Assembly (NCBI RefSeq): GCF_003149245.1
Contig: NZ_QGDL01000023.1
Coordinates: forward strand, 1 to 57,960
Length of the DNA: 57,960 bases
DNA from: Faecalicatena orotica
GTDB lineage: Bacteria; Bacillota; Clostridia; Lachnospirales; Lachnospiraceae
Direction: 5' to 3'
A program made the position numbers and the translations under genes. This document shows positions 28,298-37,498 of the stretch, one piece after another; position 1 is the stretch's first letter; the number at the start of each line of letters is the position of its first letter. The notes under the pieces are model-generated. The model saw only the letters and a program-made list of their open reading frames with translations. It was not told the origin of the DNA and did not search any database.

Positions 28298-28909
28298 TCA
28301 GGCCCTCCGCCTTTTCGCCTTCATCTTGCAATAGACCATAGCCACCATCGTGCTCGCCGCCGTCGCCAGTATCCCCGCGCCGACGATCCCCGCCGGGTTC
28401 ACAGATCCGTACTGACTCCTATAAGCTATCACATTCACTGGTATCAATTGCAGCGATGAGATATTCATGATTAGAAACGTGCACATCTCATCCGAAGCCA
28501 CTCCCGGTTTTACTGTATTAATCCCCTTCTGCCGTCTCTCCTTTTCGAGTTCTGCAAGTGCACTCATGCCCTGCAGCCCGGCCGGTGTCGCCGCCCAGCC
28601 CAGCCCAAGGAAATTGGCAATAAAGTTTGTTGTTATATACTCATTCGCCTTATGTCCTTCTGGTATATCCGGAAACAGAAAACGGATCAACGGTCTCATT
28701 TTTTTCGATGCCATTTCTATAATTCCCGCTCTTGTCGCGATCTCCATCATCCCTACCCAGAATGACATAACCCCCATCATGGTAATACACAATGTTACAG
28801 CCTCTTTCGCAGAATCCAGAGCGGCATTGGTGATATCCGGCATTTTGCCGTTAAAAGCGCCGAATACGACTCCTATTATGATCATGGCTGCCCACAAATA
28901 ATTCAGCAT
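28298..28909 (-). CDS. spmA: Spore maturation protein A
   Basis: 203 residues, nucleoside-recognition (Gate) domain membrane protein. The stretches KEAVTLCITMMGVMSFWVGM, FIANFLGLGWAATPAGL and the MALE-like ALAEL region are SpmA signatures. Needed for core dehydration of spores together with SpmB. AGGAGG upstream. Normally followed directly by spmB; here spmB is 3 kb away on the other strand. Confidence 0.9.
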   Translation of the reverse strand: MLNYLWAAMIIIGVVFGAFNGKMPDITNAALDSAKEAVTLCITMMGVMSFWVGMMEIATRAGIIEMASKKMRPLIRFLFPDIPEGHKANEYITTNFIANFLGLGWAATPAGLQGMSALAELEKERRQKGINTVKPGVASDEMCTFLIMNISSLQLIPVNVIAYRSQYGSVNPAGIVGAGILATAASTMVAMVYCKMKAKRRRA

Positions 28910-29006
28910 TTCTTCCTCCTTTGATTTTTTTAAGATTAATGTAATATTTCTGTGATTTTTATGTTACAATAGACTCAAAATAACTTCATGATTCGAGGTA
29001 CCTGTT

Positions 29007-30083
29007 ATGATTCCATATAGTAATTTTTATGTTGAAAATTATCATACATATTATGAAGACATTGCTGATAAAAATTTAAAGTCCCTGCGTCTTATATCCA
29101 TGCTGGGGACAATTGCAGGAATTCCTCTGATTGTTATTTCACTGGTAATTGAAGAATTTCTAACCGCTACGGGAGCATACATTACGCTATTTCTTGCATC
29201 CTTAATTTTGAATATACTTACTAAAACATTTCTAAAGAAACATATACATGCCATTCCTATTGCTTTTTATATCACATATTCGGTCATAATGTCTGCCGCA
29301 GTTTATCTCGGCACTATAGCACAGCCTGATATGAACGCTGTCACATTTATTGTGTTTTTGGTCGTTCTGCCTCTATTTATGATCGATCTTCCGTCGCGAA
29401 TGTGTTTCTTTATGAGTGTGTTTTCCCTTATATTCTGTATTATGACGAGATACTTTAAAGTTCCGTATGTTGCATCTTACGATATCATTAATACCGTTAT
29501 ATTTTTCCTGATCAGTATCCTGACTTCTCATCAGTCTAACTACCTGAATATGAAGCAGGTTATGTCCAATAATATTCTGGCAATCCAGAGAGATACAGAC
29601 AAGATGACCGGCCTGTGGAACCGTGGTTTCTGTGAAAGAAAGATCACGGCATTTACTGCTCAGAATGGTTCGAAAGGTGCCCTCCTTGTCATTGATATTG
29701 ATAATTTTAAGCTGGTCAATGATTCCAAAGGGCATGACTGTGGAGACCGGGTGCTCAAGGAGATTGCATCTGCACTGAAGCATTCCTTTCGTTCAACGGA
29801 TATTATCGGACGGCTCGGCGGGGATGAGTTTATCGTCTTTCTTCCTGACTGCATTGATCCGGAGATCATCCGGCAGCGCATTTCCAGATTTCTTGAAGAT
29901 GTCGGTAATATCAATGACTCTGCCGGAGAAGAGATTCCGCATATAAGCGCAAGCGTCGGAGTCGCCTTTTTCCCGGAGGACGGCAATTCTTTTAAGGAAC
30001 TGTTCAAGCACGGTGATGAAGCTCTTTATTTATCTAAGCAAAACGGAAAGAACCAGTATGCGTTCTACCATATTTTACATTAA
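29007..30083 (+). CDS. Membrane-bound diguanylate cyclase (GGDEF)
   Basis: 358 residues. About six membrane segments in residues 28-175, then a GGDEF domain with the intact active site RLGGDEFIVF (271-275) and an RSTD inhibitory I-site five residues before it. It should make cyclic di-GMP and be product-inhibited. No named sensor domain is seen in the membrane part. GAGG upstream. Its end overlaps the convergent DUF885 gene by 4 bases. Confidence 0.88.
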   Translation: MIPYSNFYVENYHTYYEDIADKNLKSLRLISMLGTIAGIPLIVISLVIEEFLTATGAYITLFLASLILNILTKTFLKKHIHAIPIAFYITYSVIMSAAVYLGTIAQPDMNAVTFIVFLVVLPLFMIDLPSRMCFFMSVFSLIFCIMTRYFKVPYVASYDIINTVIFFLISILTSHQSNYLNMKQVMSNNILAIQRDTDKMTGLWNRGFCERKITAFTAQNGSKGALLVIDIDNFKLVNDSKGHDCGDRVLKEIASALKHSFRSTDIIGRLGGDEFIVFLPDCIDPEIIRQRISRFLEDVGNINDSAGEEIPHISASVGVAFFPEDGNSFKELFKHGDEALYLSKQNGKNQYAFYHILH

Positions 30084-31831
30084 TGGTTCGTCAGTTTCCC
30101 CATATATTCTTCCACGAGTGTAAATGGTGCAGGCCCGACAGAGAGCACCGCCTCGTGGAATTCTTTTTGTGAAAAATCATTGCCCTTTTGTTTTGCCCAT
30201 TCCTTCTTCAATTCCAGAAATTCCACATATCCGATATAGTATTTTAGATAGTTTCCCGGTGAGCCGATGATCAGTTCATAAATCCGTTCAATCACTTTAC
30301 TGTCTTTGATTCCATAGTTTTTAAAAAAGGCAATGGTGTCAATCTTACTCCATCCTTCATAATGGATTCCCATATCGGCAAGTGCATATAATCCGAGAAT
30401 AATCGAACTGTTTTTCTGCAGCAGTGTGGCCTGCTCCTTACTCAGCGAAGAAAGATAATAACTGCACATCTCTGCATAGGTTGCCCATCCCTCTACATAT
30501 CCGCCAAAGTTGAAGATACTCCTTAATGGGTCCGGGTCTGTTCCTGCATAGTAAACAGTCTGGTACAGGTGTCCCGGGTACCCCTCGTGGGCAAGAGTTG
30601 TATATAATGTAAGGTTATTACTCATCTGTGACTGATTGACATAAATCACATTTTCTTTCGTGTTATCGATTGCCGGTATCATATAGAAAGCCGGGCTTAA
30701 ATGTTCTTCCATTGCTTTCGGGACATATTTTACCTGAGTCACAGTCTCAGGAGGCTCCGGGAATGACTTTCCTGTCTTCGATTCCAGTTCATTCAGAATC
30801 GTAACCGGGTTGTTATCCTCCATAGCAGCCGTTTCTTTCGCTTCATTCCCTGCAATCTGGAGAACTTCTTCCATAGCCTCCAGATCTGATATGATCTGCC
30901 GTCTTGTCAGATCTTCCAGCTCCGGTACTGTCCTGCCCGACCCGGTCGCTTCTTCCACAATCTGCTCATAATAGTTTTTTCCATCAGGCAGGTGGCAGAG
31001 TCCCTCTTCATTTTTTCCGGTTCCCTTAAGGCTCTGCACTGCCGAAACCAGTCGGCTGTATGCCGGCAGGACATAACTCTGAAGCATCTGGGCATTTTTC
31101 TTAATATAACTGCTCTGCTGTGCACTTGAAATATTCAGTTCCTTGAGGCGGTCCACAAAAGTAGAAATCAGATAATTGCTCTCCCCCATTTCCATAAAGG
31201 CTGTGCACTGGGCAATAACCGTGTCAGCCGCATAATCCGCCATAAACAATCCGGCTTTTGATTTTTCCTTCTCAAATGCAATCAGAGAATCGAAATAATC
31301 GGGAGTGGTCTGCATGAGTTCCAGATATGTATCAATATCTTCCTCACTGTAGAACTGATATTCCGACAGCAGTACCGGAAGCTGCGTCTGGATTCCGCTG
31401 ACCAGTCCCAGAGGCTCCTCATATAAAAGATAATTTGCATTTTTCTGGGCCATTTGTAGATAATAATCCAGAACATCATAAGTCAGTTGGTTTTCCACAG
31501 ACAGGCTGTCATAAGAAAACTGGTTCAAAGCAGCTTTCAGGTTCTCGTAAGAAGCCGCAGCAGCTTTTGAATCTGCCGAAAAGCTTCCGAATGTTACCGG
31601 GGCCTCCCTGATCCCGTACTTTTCCGGGTCCTTCAGGGAATAATGGAGGCTGATCGAATTCGAGGAAACCTCCTGACAGAATACTTCATTTGTAAATGAC
31701 TGGAATGTTTTATTCTGATTGGCGCCGGACTTCTGGCTGCACCCCGTGAACAGCAATGTACCTGCTATGCTGATAGTAAGACAAACGGCAAGAAGCCGCT
31801 TCTTTATATGTCTGGGAAATAGAGATGGCAT
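30080..31831 (-). CDS. DUF885 family lipoprotein, predicted zinc metallopeptidase
   Basis: 583 residues. Lipoprotein signal peptide with lipobox FTGC, lipidated Cys at 31. DUF885 proteins are gluzincin-like; the catalytic signature is TLAHEGYPGHLYQT near residue 415, with the third ligand Glu likely in EGWATYAEMCS. Anchored outside the membrane, it probably trims peptides. GGGGAG ribosome site. Transcribed alone. Confidence 0.83.
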   Translation of the reverse strand: MPSLFPRHIKKRLLAVCLTISIAGTLLFTGCSQKSGANQNKTFQSFTNEVFCQEVSSNSISLHYSLKDPEKYGIREAPVTFGSFSADSKAAAASYENLKAALNQFSYDSLSVENQLTYDVLDYYLQMAQKNANYLLYEEPLGLVSGIQTQLPVLLSEYQFYSEEDIDTYLELMQTTPDYFDSLIAFEKEKSKAGLFMADYAADTVIAQCTAFMEMGESNYLISTFVDRLKELNISSAQQSSYIKKNAQMLQSYVLPAYSRLVSAVQSLKGTGKNEEGLCHLPDGKNYYEQIVEEATGSGRTVPELEDLTRRQIISDLEAMEEVLQIAGNEAKETAAMEDNNPVTILNELESKTGKSFPEPPETVTQVKYVPKAMEEHLSPAFYMIPAIDNTKENVIYVNQSQMSNNLTLYTTLAHEGYPGHLYQTVYYAGTDPDPLRSIFNFGGYVEGWATYAEMCSYYLSSLSKEQATLLQKNSSIILGLYALADMGIHYEGWSKIDTIAFFKNYGIKDSKVIERIYELIIGSPGNYLKYYIGYVEFLELKKEWAKQKGNDFSQKEFHEAVLSVGPAPFTLVEEYMGKLTNH

Positions 31832-31978
31832 AAGAACTCCCCTGATATCTTTGCTTTATTTTATGAAAAAAAGAAAGACGATATGCTAAACGAAGTCATT
31901 TCCTGTATTTTCTATACATTGATTTTCAGAAAAAGGCATATAAATAAAGCAATAGTAAATAACCGGCCGAGGTATTTC

Positions 31979-32515
31979 ATGCAGTTTTTTCTTTATATCA
32001 CAGACTTTATCGTTCCCTTTATCATACTCGCCATCGTCACCTATGGAGTCCTGATGAAAACGAACGTATACGACAATTTCATCAAAGGAGCCAAAAGCGG
32101 GTTCTTCACAGTCATAAAGATCATGCCCACCCTGATCGGCCTCATGGTCGCCGTCGGTATCCTGCGCGCCTCCGGTTTCCTCGACTTCCTCTCCTCCCTG
32201 ATCGGCCATTTTACCGCGTACATAGGCTTCCCCGGAGAGCTCGTCCCCCTTACCATTGTAAAAATGTTCTCCTCCTCCGCGGCAACAGGGCTGCTTCTCG
32301 ACATCTTTAAAGAATACGGCACCGACTCCCGCCTCGGACTCATCGCCTCCATCTCAATGGCATGCACAGAAACCATATTTTACACCATGAGCGTATACTT
32401 CATGACCGCCAAAATAAAAAAATCACGCTACACCCTGCCCGGTGCACTGCTCGCAACCTTCGCAGGACTCGTCGCAAGTGTGCTTCTCGCGGGGATGATG
32501 TTCAAAGGGGTCTGA
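31979..32515 (+). CDS. spmB: Spore maturation protein B
   Basis: 178 residues from the ATG at 31979 (GAGG upstream; the frame is open 32 codons further without SpmB similarity). Gate-domain membrane protein with MKTNVYDNFIKGAKSGFFTVIKIMPTLIGLM and SSSAATGLLLDIFKEYGTDS, typical SpmB. The stop codon and last three codons lie inside a palindromic repeat. GC-rich compared with its surroundings in the second half. Confidence 0.9.
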   Translation: MQFFLYITDFIVPFIILAIVTYGVLMKTNVYDNFIKGAKSGFFTVIKIMPTLIGLMVAVGILRASGFLDFLSSLIGHFTAYIGFPGELVPLTIVKMFSSSAATGLLLDIFKEYGTDSRLGLIASISMACTETIFYTMSVYFMTAKIKKSRYTLPGALLATFAGLVASVLLAGMMFKGV

Positions 32516-32589
32516 CCCTTTTGAGCTCCGTTTTTCGAATTTTCAGATACAATTCAGAAAATGAACTGCAAAAGGGTCTGACCCCTTTG
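32503..32589. repeat. Pair of inverted 21-bp palindromic repeats
   Basis: CAAAGGGGTCTGACCCTTTTG (32503-32523) and CAAAAGGGTCTGACCCCTTTG (32569-32589) are each near-palindromes and are reverse complements of one another except at the centre. They enclose 45 bases. The arrangement is like a REP/BIME doublet or the ends of a miniature mobile element. The first copy supplies the last codons and stop of spmB. Confidence 0.7.
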
Positions 32590-32643
32590 CATTGCCATAT
32601 GGGATGTGCTAAAATTGTGTTAAGAAAAAGCGGAGGTGTTTCT

Positions 32644-33300
32644 ATGGCCAGTGTGACTTTGAAGAATTTAAATAAAACTTATCCCAACGGATTTATTTCC
32701 GTTAAAAATGTTTCTCTTGAAATTGGAGATGGTGAATTTGTAACATTCCACGGTCCAAGCGGCTGTGGTAAATCTACGATACTCCGCATGATAGGCGGAC
32801 TGGAGGATATCACTACCGGGGAAATTTATCTGGAAAAGGAACTGCTTAATGACATCCTCCCCAGAGACAGGAGCCTTGCAATGGCTTTCCAGAATTATGT
32901 ACTGTATTCTCATTTTAACGTTTACGATAACATGGCATTGGGGCTCAGACTGCGCAACCTCCCCCGCGGAGTCATTGATACCCGCGTTAAAATAGCTGCC
33001 GATTTCTTCGGTATTTCGGGTATCATTGATAAGAAAATCCGGTCTATTTCTGAATCGGAAAAACAAAAAGTTGCCCTGGGACGGGCTATTGTATGCCATC
33101 CAAAAGTCTTGCTTGTTGATGAAGATTTCGCAAGGCAGAATGAACAGCGCCGTCAGGAAATGATCGCAGATATCAAGAAAATCAATAAAGATTTGGGGAT
33201 AACCGTGCTCTATGTGACAAATAATTATGATGAAGCAATTACACTCGGAACAAAAATTGTTTTTATGAAAGAAGGGGAAATTACAGAAGTACGTCAGTAA
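32644..33300 (+). CDS. Orphan ABC ATPase, MalK-like but with degenerate signature
   Basis: 218 residues from the ATG at 32644, with GGAGG 7 bases upstream. The N-terminal half is like sugar-importer ATPases (VTLKNLNKTYPNG, Walker A GPSGCGKST, MAFQNYVLY Q-loop). The signature, normally LSGGQ, reads SISESEKQKVALGRA, and Walker B reads VLLVDEDFA where DEP is usual. The TOBE regulatory domain of MalK/MsmK is absent. No permease or binding protein is nearby. It may be a non-canonical ATPase or a decaying copy of msmK. Confidence 0.7.
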   Translation: MASVTLKNLNKTYPNGFISVKNVSLEIGDGEFVTFHGPSGCGKSTILRMIGGLEDITTGEIYLEKELLNDILPRDRSLAMAFQNYVLYSHFNVYDNMALGLRLRNLPRGVIDTRVKIAADFFGISGIIDKKIRSISESEKQKVALGRAIVCHPKVLLVDEDFARQNEQRRQEMIADIKKINKDLGITVLYVTNNYDEAITLGTKIVFMKEGEITEVRQ

Positions 33301-33662
33301 AATAGTTTTTTTAAAGCTGCCGTATATTAAATTTTTTATACAGAATATTGGTACTACCTGATCTGCATTGTATCATGTCCTGTTGAGAGTTTATTGTATG
33401 CGGCAGCTGTTTTTATGTACTTTTATTTTTGTAGATTTGCATTTAAGTGGCTATTTTAAAAAAATATCTATGCTTTCATTCAAATATTTTTCTTTAAATG
33501 AAAAGACGTATTGCAGCTTATGCAATACGCCCTAACATGAGTTCAATCCAAGTCCTATATTATAATTCCGGATTCTTAAATGTCTTTCCTGTCTGAACAT
33601 GATGTCTCTCCCCGCTGCCTTACATGATACTGATCTCTGATGTCAAAACTGTTGCCTTATCT

Positions 33663-33740
33663 GATGCCTGTCCCAGATGTCCTGCCTGTTGTCATATCCT
33701 TGATGTCTGTCCCAGATGTCCTGCCTGTTGTCTATCCTCG
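33663..33740. repeat. Two tandem 39-bp units in a GATGTC-rich tract
   Basis: The units starting at 33663 and 33702 are nearly identical (GATG-T/C-CTGTCCCAGATGTC, then CTGCCTGTTGTC). Around them, the hexamer GATGTC or one-base variants recurs about ten times in 200 bases. There are no evenly spaced unique spacers, so it is not a CRISPR. Confidence 0.75.
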
Positions 33741-33811
33741 ATGTCTTACCTGATGTCATATTCCTGAGGTCTTACCTGCCGTCAGCACTGATGTCATATC
33801 CGAAATTTTGC

Positions 33812-33839
33812 AAAAAGGTGCCGCGATATCCGCGACACC
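33812..33839 (-). terminator. Terminator of the holB-yaaT-trmN-rsmI operon
   Basis: GGTGTCGCG pairs with CGCGGCACC (one wobble), followed on the minus strand by TTTTTG. It lies 124 bases behind rsmI. Confidence 0.75.
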
Positions 33840-33962
33840 GTTGTCAGCTTGGTTCACTTTGAACTTGGTTTTTATTTTATACTCACTCGTTCAAAACGTC
33901 AATGTGATATTTTTCTAAAATAATCTTAGAATATCAACAAATTTTTAACAATCTTACTAATT

Positions 33963-34811
33963 TTATTCCCCCCTGCCTTCGAGGTAATTATAAATCTCCC
34001 TCTTCTGCACACCACGGTCTTTTGCCACCTTTTTCATGGCATCTTTTTTACTGAGGCCTTGTGACAGATATACATCCATGTGTTCTTGAACGCTCATCTC
34101 TTCCCACTTTTCACGCTCTTCCCGCACGGCATCTTCTCGGTTCCTGCCCTCAATAACAAGCACACATTCCCCCTTAGGTTCATTATTTTCATAATAAACC
34201 GCTGCCTCTTCAAGGGTCGTTGCAAATGCCGTTTCATGACGCTTCGTCAGCTCCCTGCACACAGTTACCCTCCGATTTCCTAAATGCTCCAGAAGTAGCT
34301 TCAGAGTCTTCACAAGCCTGTGAGGAGCTTCATACAAGATCATCGTCCTGAATTCTCTCTCCAGCTCCTCCAACACCCAGGCCCGCTCCCTCTTTTCCGT
34401 CGGAAGGAACGCTTCAAATACAAATCTCCGAGTGGATAAGCCGGATAAAGTGAGCGCCGTAATGCAGGCCGCCGCACCGGGAAGTGATGTCACTGGAATT
34501 CCTGCCTCATAACACATCTTAACCAGTTCCTCCCCCGGATCAGATATCCCGGGCGTCCCGGCGTCAGTTATCAAAGCAATATCCATCCCATCCTGCAGCT
34601 TTTCCACAAGCTTTTTTCCCTTATCAAACTTGTTATACTCATGATAACTCGTCATAGGCGTCTGGATTTCAAAATGATTCAGCAGCTTAATACTGTTGCG
34701 GGTATCCTCCGCAGCTATCAAATCCACCTCTTTCAGCGTGCGGATCACACGGAACGTCATATCCTCAAGATTTCCGATGGGAGTCGCACATAAGTATAAA
34801 GTTCCTGACAT
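33963..34811 (-). CDS. rsmI: 16S rRNA (cytidine-1402 2'-O) methyltransferase
   Basis: 282 residues, tetrapyrrole-methylase fold. GTLYLCATPIGNLEDMTFRVIRTL at the N-terminus, AAEDTRNSIKLLNHF, LITDAGTPGISDPGEELV and LPGAAACITALTLSGL are the RsmI signatures. Uses SAM to methylate the ribose of C1402 in the decoding site. GGAGG upstream. Last gene of the operon. Confidence 0.93.
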   Translation of the reverse strand: MSGTLYLCATPIGNLEDMTFRVIRTLKEVDLIAAEDTRNSIKLLNHFEIQTPMTSYHEYNKFDKGKKLVEKLQDGMDIALITDAGTPGISDPGEELVKMCYEAGIPVTSLPGAAACITALTLSGLSTRRFVFEAFLPTEKRERAWVLEELEREFRTMILYEAPHRLVKTLKLLLEHLGNRRVTVCRELTKRHETAFATTLEEAAVYYENNEPKGECVLVIEGRNREDAVREEREKWEEMSVQEHMDVYLSQGLSKKDAMKKVAKDRGVQKREIYNYLEGRGE

Positions 34812-34860
34812 AAACCCTCCTTAGAGGACGTAATCTTTTTCAGGTTTACTACGTCCCAAA

Positions 34861-35574
34861 TTAACTTTTGCCCTGTACCTTTTTGTACATGATTACCGGC
34901 GGTTCTACTGTCACCCGGGATTTACCGCCTTTTATCCCCTCTATCATCACCATTGTTGGTTCTTTATCCACATAAGGGTGAATAAACTGCAGCCGTTTTG
35001 GTTCTATTTTATACTGATTCATCTTCACCATGATCTCTGCAAGCCGGAATGGCTTATGTATCATGTAAAATCTGCCCTTACTTTCCCTCAGCATTTTCCC
35101 GCTCTCTCGCAAAATATCATCGAGTGTACATAAAATTTCATGCCGGGCTATTGCTTTTGCATCCTGTGGGTTTTTAAGTCCGTGCTGATCCAGCATATAT
35201 GGTGGATTTGTTACGATTACATCAAAAAAGGCCGGCCCCAGTATCTCAGCCGCCTCTTTTATATCTCCTGTTACGATATCGATCTTATCTTCAAGCCGGT
35301 TGTGAATCACACTCCGCCTTGCCATGTCTGCGCTCTCAGCCTGTATCTCCAGCCCTGTAAAATGGCTGCCGGATGTCTTGGCCGCCATCAGGATTGGCAG
35401 GATACCAGTCCCGGTTCCTAAATCTAGCACAGTCTCATCCTTTTTTACTCTGATAAAATCAGAAAGCAGCACTGCATCAATCCCGAAACAAAAACGTTCC
35501 GGGTTCTGGATGATCTCATACCCGTCCAGCTGCAGGTCATCGAGCCGCTCCCCGGGATATAATTTAGTTGTCAT
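34861..35574 (-). CDS. tRNA1(Val) A37 N6-methyltransferase-like protein
   Basis: 237 residues. Class I SAM-dependent methyltransferase: LDLGTGTGILPILMAAK is motif I and VTNPPYM is motif IV, the NPPY catalytic element of adenine N6-methylation. The opening LDDLQLDGYEIIQ followed by FGIDAVLLSDF is the TrmN6/YabB type. Overlaps yaaT by 11 bases. Matches yabB of the Bacillus order. Confidence 0.88.
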   Translation of the reverse strand: MTTKLYPGERLDDLQLDGYEIIQNPERFCFGIDAVLLSDFIRVKKDETVLDLGTGTGILPILMAAKTSGSHFTGLEIQAESADMARRSVIHNRLEDKIDIVTGDIKEAAEILGPAFFDVIVTNPPYMLDQHGLKNPQDAKAIARHEILCTLDDILRESGKMLRESKGRFYMIHKPFRLAEIMVKMNQYKIEPKRLQFIHPYVDKEPTMVMIEGIKGGKSRVTVEPPVIMYKKVQGKS

Positions 35575-36469
35575 CTAATTTCGATGCTCCTTCACCTTTC
35601 TCAAGTTCTGCAAGCTTCTTCATCTCTTCCCTGGATACTTTGGCCTTCCTGCGCCTTGGCTTGAATTTCAGTTCCTCCGCTTTATATTCCCGGATCTCCT
35701 TCTCATCATTCTCCAAAGTTACAATTACCTTGACCAGCTTTCTTAACACGCTCAGTGAATGTACGGTTCCGGTAAGCCCCTCAGCTGTTGTGACGGTATC
35801 TCCAAGGGACGGGAGCTGACTGTTAAGCTCCTCGTAAGTCTCTTCCTCATTTGTCAGACAGCACATCAGGCGCCCACATACACCGGAAATCTTCGTCGGA
35901 TTCAGGGACAGGTTCTGTTCCTTCGCCATCTTAATCGAAACTGCTGCAAATTCGGAAAGATAGGTGTTACAGCAAAGGGGCCTTCCGCAGATGCCGATTC
36001 CCCCGCGGATCTTAGTCTCATCCCTCACACCAATCTGCCTCAGTTCAATCCTTGTACGGAAAACCGCTGCCAAATCCTTTACCAGTTCTCTGAAATCGAT
36101 TCTTCCGTCAGCCGTAAAATAAAACAATACCTTATTATTATCAAATGTATATTCTGCATCTATCAGCTTCATCTCAAGCCCATGCTTACGGATTTTCTCG
36201 AGGCAGATCTTGAAAGCCTCTTTTTCTTTTTCCCGGTTCTTCTCCTCCACTTTGCTGTCCTGTTCAGTAGCTACTCTGATCACAGACTTCAGCGGCTGAA
36301 CCACCTCTTCATCCTTTACTTCCTTAGGCCCTGCAACGACACGTCCAAACTCAACGCCGCGCGCAGTCTCTACGATTACATTATCACCCTGCCTGATGTC
36401 GAACTTCCCCGGCGCAAAGAAATAAATCTTCCCGGCCGTACGGAATCTCACACCTATTACTTTAGTCAT
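35564..36469 (-). CDS. ricT: PSP1 domain protein YaaT/RicT
   Basis: 301 residues. PSP1 domain with the cysteine pairs GICGRPLCCNTYL and GVCGRLMCCLTNE, which in RicT help hold iron-sulfur clusters of the RicAFT complex that steers RNase Y and affects sporulation and competence. Conserved order with holB upstream and the methyltransferases downstream supports the call. C-terminus is lysine-rich. Confidence 0.88.
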   Translation of the reverse strand: MTKVIGVRFRTAGKIYFFAPGKFDIRQGDNVIVETARGVEFGRVVAGPKEVKDEEVVQPLKSVIRVATEQDSKVEEKNREKEKEAFKICLEKIRKHGLEMKLIDAEYTFDNNKVLFYFTADGRIDFRELVKDLAAVFRTRIELRQIGVRDETKIRGGIGICGRPLCCNTYLSEFAAVSIKMAKEQNLSLNPTKISGVCGRLMCCLTNEEETYEELNSQLPSLGDTVTTAEGLTGTVHSLSVLRKLVKVIVTLENDEKEIREYKAEELKFKPRRRKAKVSREEMKKLAELEKGEGASKLDDN

Positions 36470-36473
36470 CCTA

Positions 36474-37469
36474 TTAGTTCTCCTTTATTGTCAGTAAAAG
36501 CAGTTCCATCGTCAGCTCAAAGTTTACATTTGCCTTAAGCCTTGACTTTGCTTTCTCAAGTGCATCTAAAATAATCTCAATCCCTTCATAGGAACTCTTA
36601 TTTGCACGATCCTTGATATACTTCAGCTGGTCTGAAAAAACCACCCTGTCCACATTACGTGTTGCCTTATAGATCAGCACGTCACGGTACCATATCGCGA
36701 TCACATCCAGATAATCCGAAATCTCCAGCTTGTAGGACATACATCTCTTCACGGCATCGATCAGTTCATTCAGATCCATCTCGTTAATATTTCGCAGCAG
36801 ATGAACTGCCTCTTCCTTGATCTCATTAAAATGTTCGGACGTAGCAAGCATAATGGCTTTGCCCATATTACCCTGCGCAAATGCCACACAAACATCCGCC
36901 TTATAATCTGGTATCTCCATCTGCTCCATCAGATACTTCTTCACAAGCTGGTCCTTAATGTTACGCAGCTTAAGCATTACACATCTGGACCGTATCGTCG
37001 GCAGCAATGTCTCAGCATTCTCCGTCAGCAGCATGATCACGGCATACTCCGGCGGTTCCTCAATTGTCTTCAGGAGCGCATTCTGGGCCTGAACAGTCAT
37101 CATATCCGCATCGGCAATGATATATATCTTGTATCTGCTGCTGTAAGGCTTGATCACAATATCATTATTCACCTGTTCCCGGATATCATCAATACTGATG
37201 GTACTCGGCTTCTCGTGTGTCACCTTGATAATGTCAGGCTGGTTATTATTAACCGTCTGCTTACAGGACTGGCACTTACCGCACGCATCCCCGTCTTCTT
37301 CCCTGTCCTGACACTGCAGGCTCATAGCAAACAGGCTGGCAAGCAGTTTCTTGCCGGACCCCTTTTCCCCATTTAGGATATATGCATGGGAAACCTTGTC
37401 CGTCTTCACTGCATTCCCTATATATTGTATAATATTCTTATGTCCCACTACATCTTTAAATCCGCTCAT
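36474..37469 (-). CDS. holB: DNA polymerase III subunit delta prime
   Basis: 331 residues. Clamp-loader AAA fold with zinc-binding cysteines in CQDREEDGDACGKCQSC, DADMMTVQAQNALLKTIEEPP (the delta-prime LLKTLEEPP signature) and TIRSRC. Walker A is degenerate (GEKGSGKK), as expected because delta prime need not bind ATP. AGGTGAT upstream. The first gene after the tailocin; its promoter region is flanked by an inverted repeat. Confidence 0.9.
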   Translation of the reverse strand: MSGFKDVVGHKNIIQYIGNAVKTDKVSHAYILNGEKGSGKKLLASLFAMSLQCQDREEDGDACGKCQSCKQTVNNNQPDIIKVTHEKPSTISIDDIREQVNNDIVIKPYSSRYKIYIIADADMMTVQAQNALLKTIEEPPEYAVIMLLTENAETLLPTIRSRCVMLKLRNIKDQLVKKYLMEQMEIPDYKADVCVAFAQGNMGKAIMLATSEHFNEIKEEAVHLLRNINEMDLNELIDAVKRCMSYKLEISDYLDVIAIWYRDVLIYKATRNVDRVVFSDQLKYIKDRANKSSYEGIEIILDALEKAKSRLKANVNFELTMELLLLTIKEN

Positions 37470-37498
37470 AAAATCACCTGCTGCCTCTTCTATTTTCC

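Larger units (their letters stand above)
33301..33962. other. Intergenic region with hairpins and repeats
   Basis: 660 bases with no gene I can support. It contains a long-range inverted repeat (AGCTGCCG at about 33315 with CGGCAGCT at 33401-33408), a 9-bp hairpin at 33507-33529, a degenerate GATGTC-rich tandem region (about 33595-33795) and the rsmI terminator. Confidence 0.6.

Noticed and set aside
32362-32643. N-terminal extension of the ABC ATPase
   Set aside because: It overlaps spmB and the repeat pair out of frame with any known domain; GGAGG precedes the ATG at 32644.
33663-33740. CRISPR array
   Set aside because: Only two 39-bp units directly abutting, no unique spacers and no cas genes.
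36474-37469. Degenerate Walker A in holB as a sign of decay
   Set aside because: Delta prime subunits commonly lack a working ATP site, so GSGKK is not a defect.
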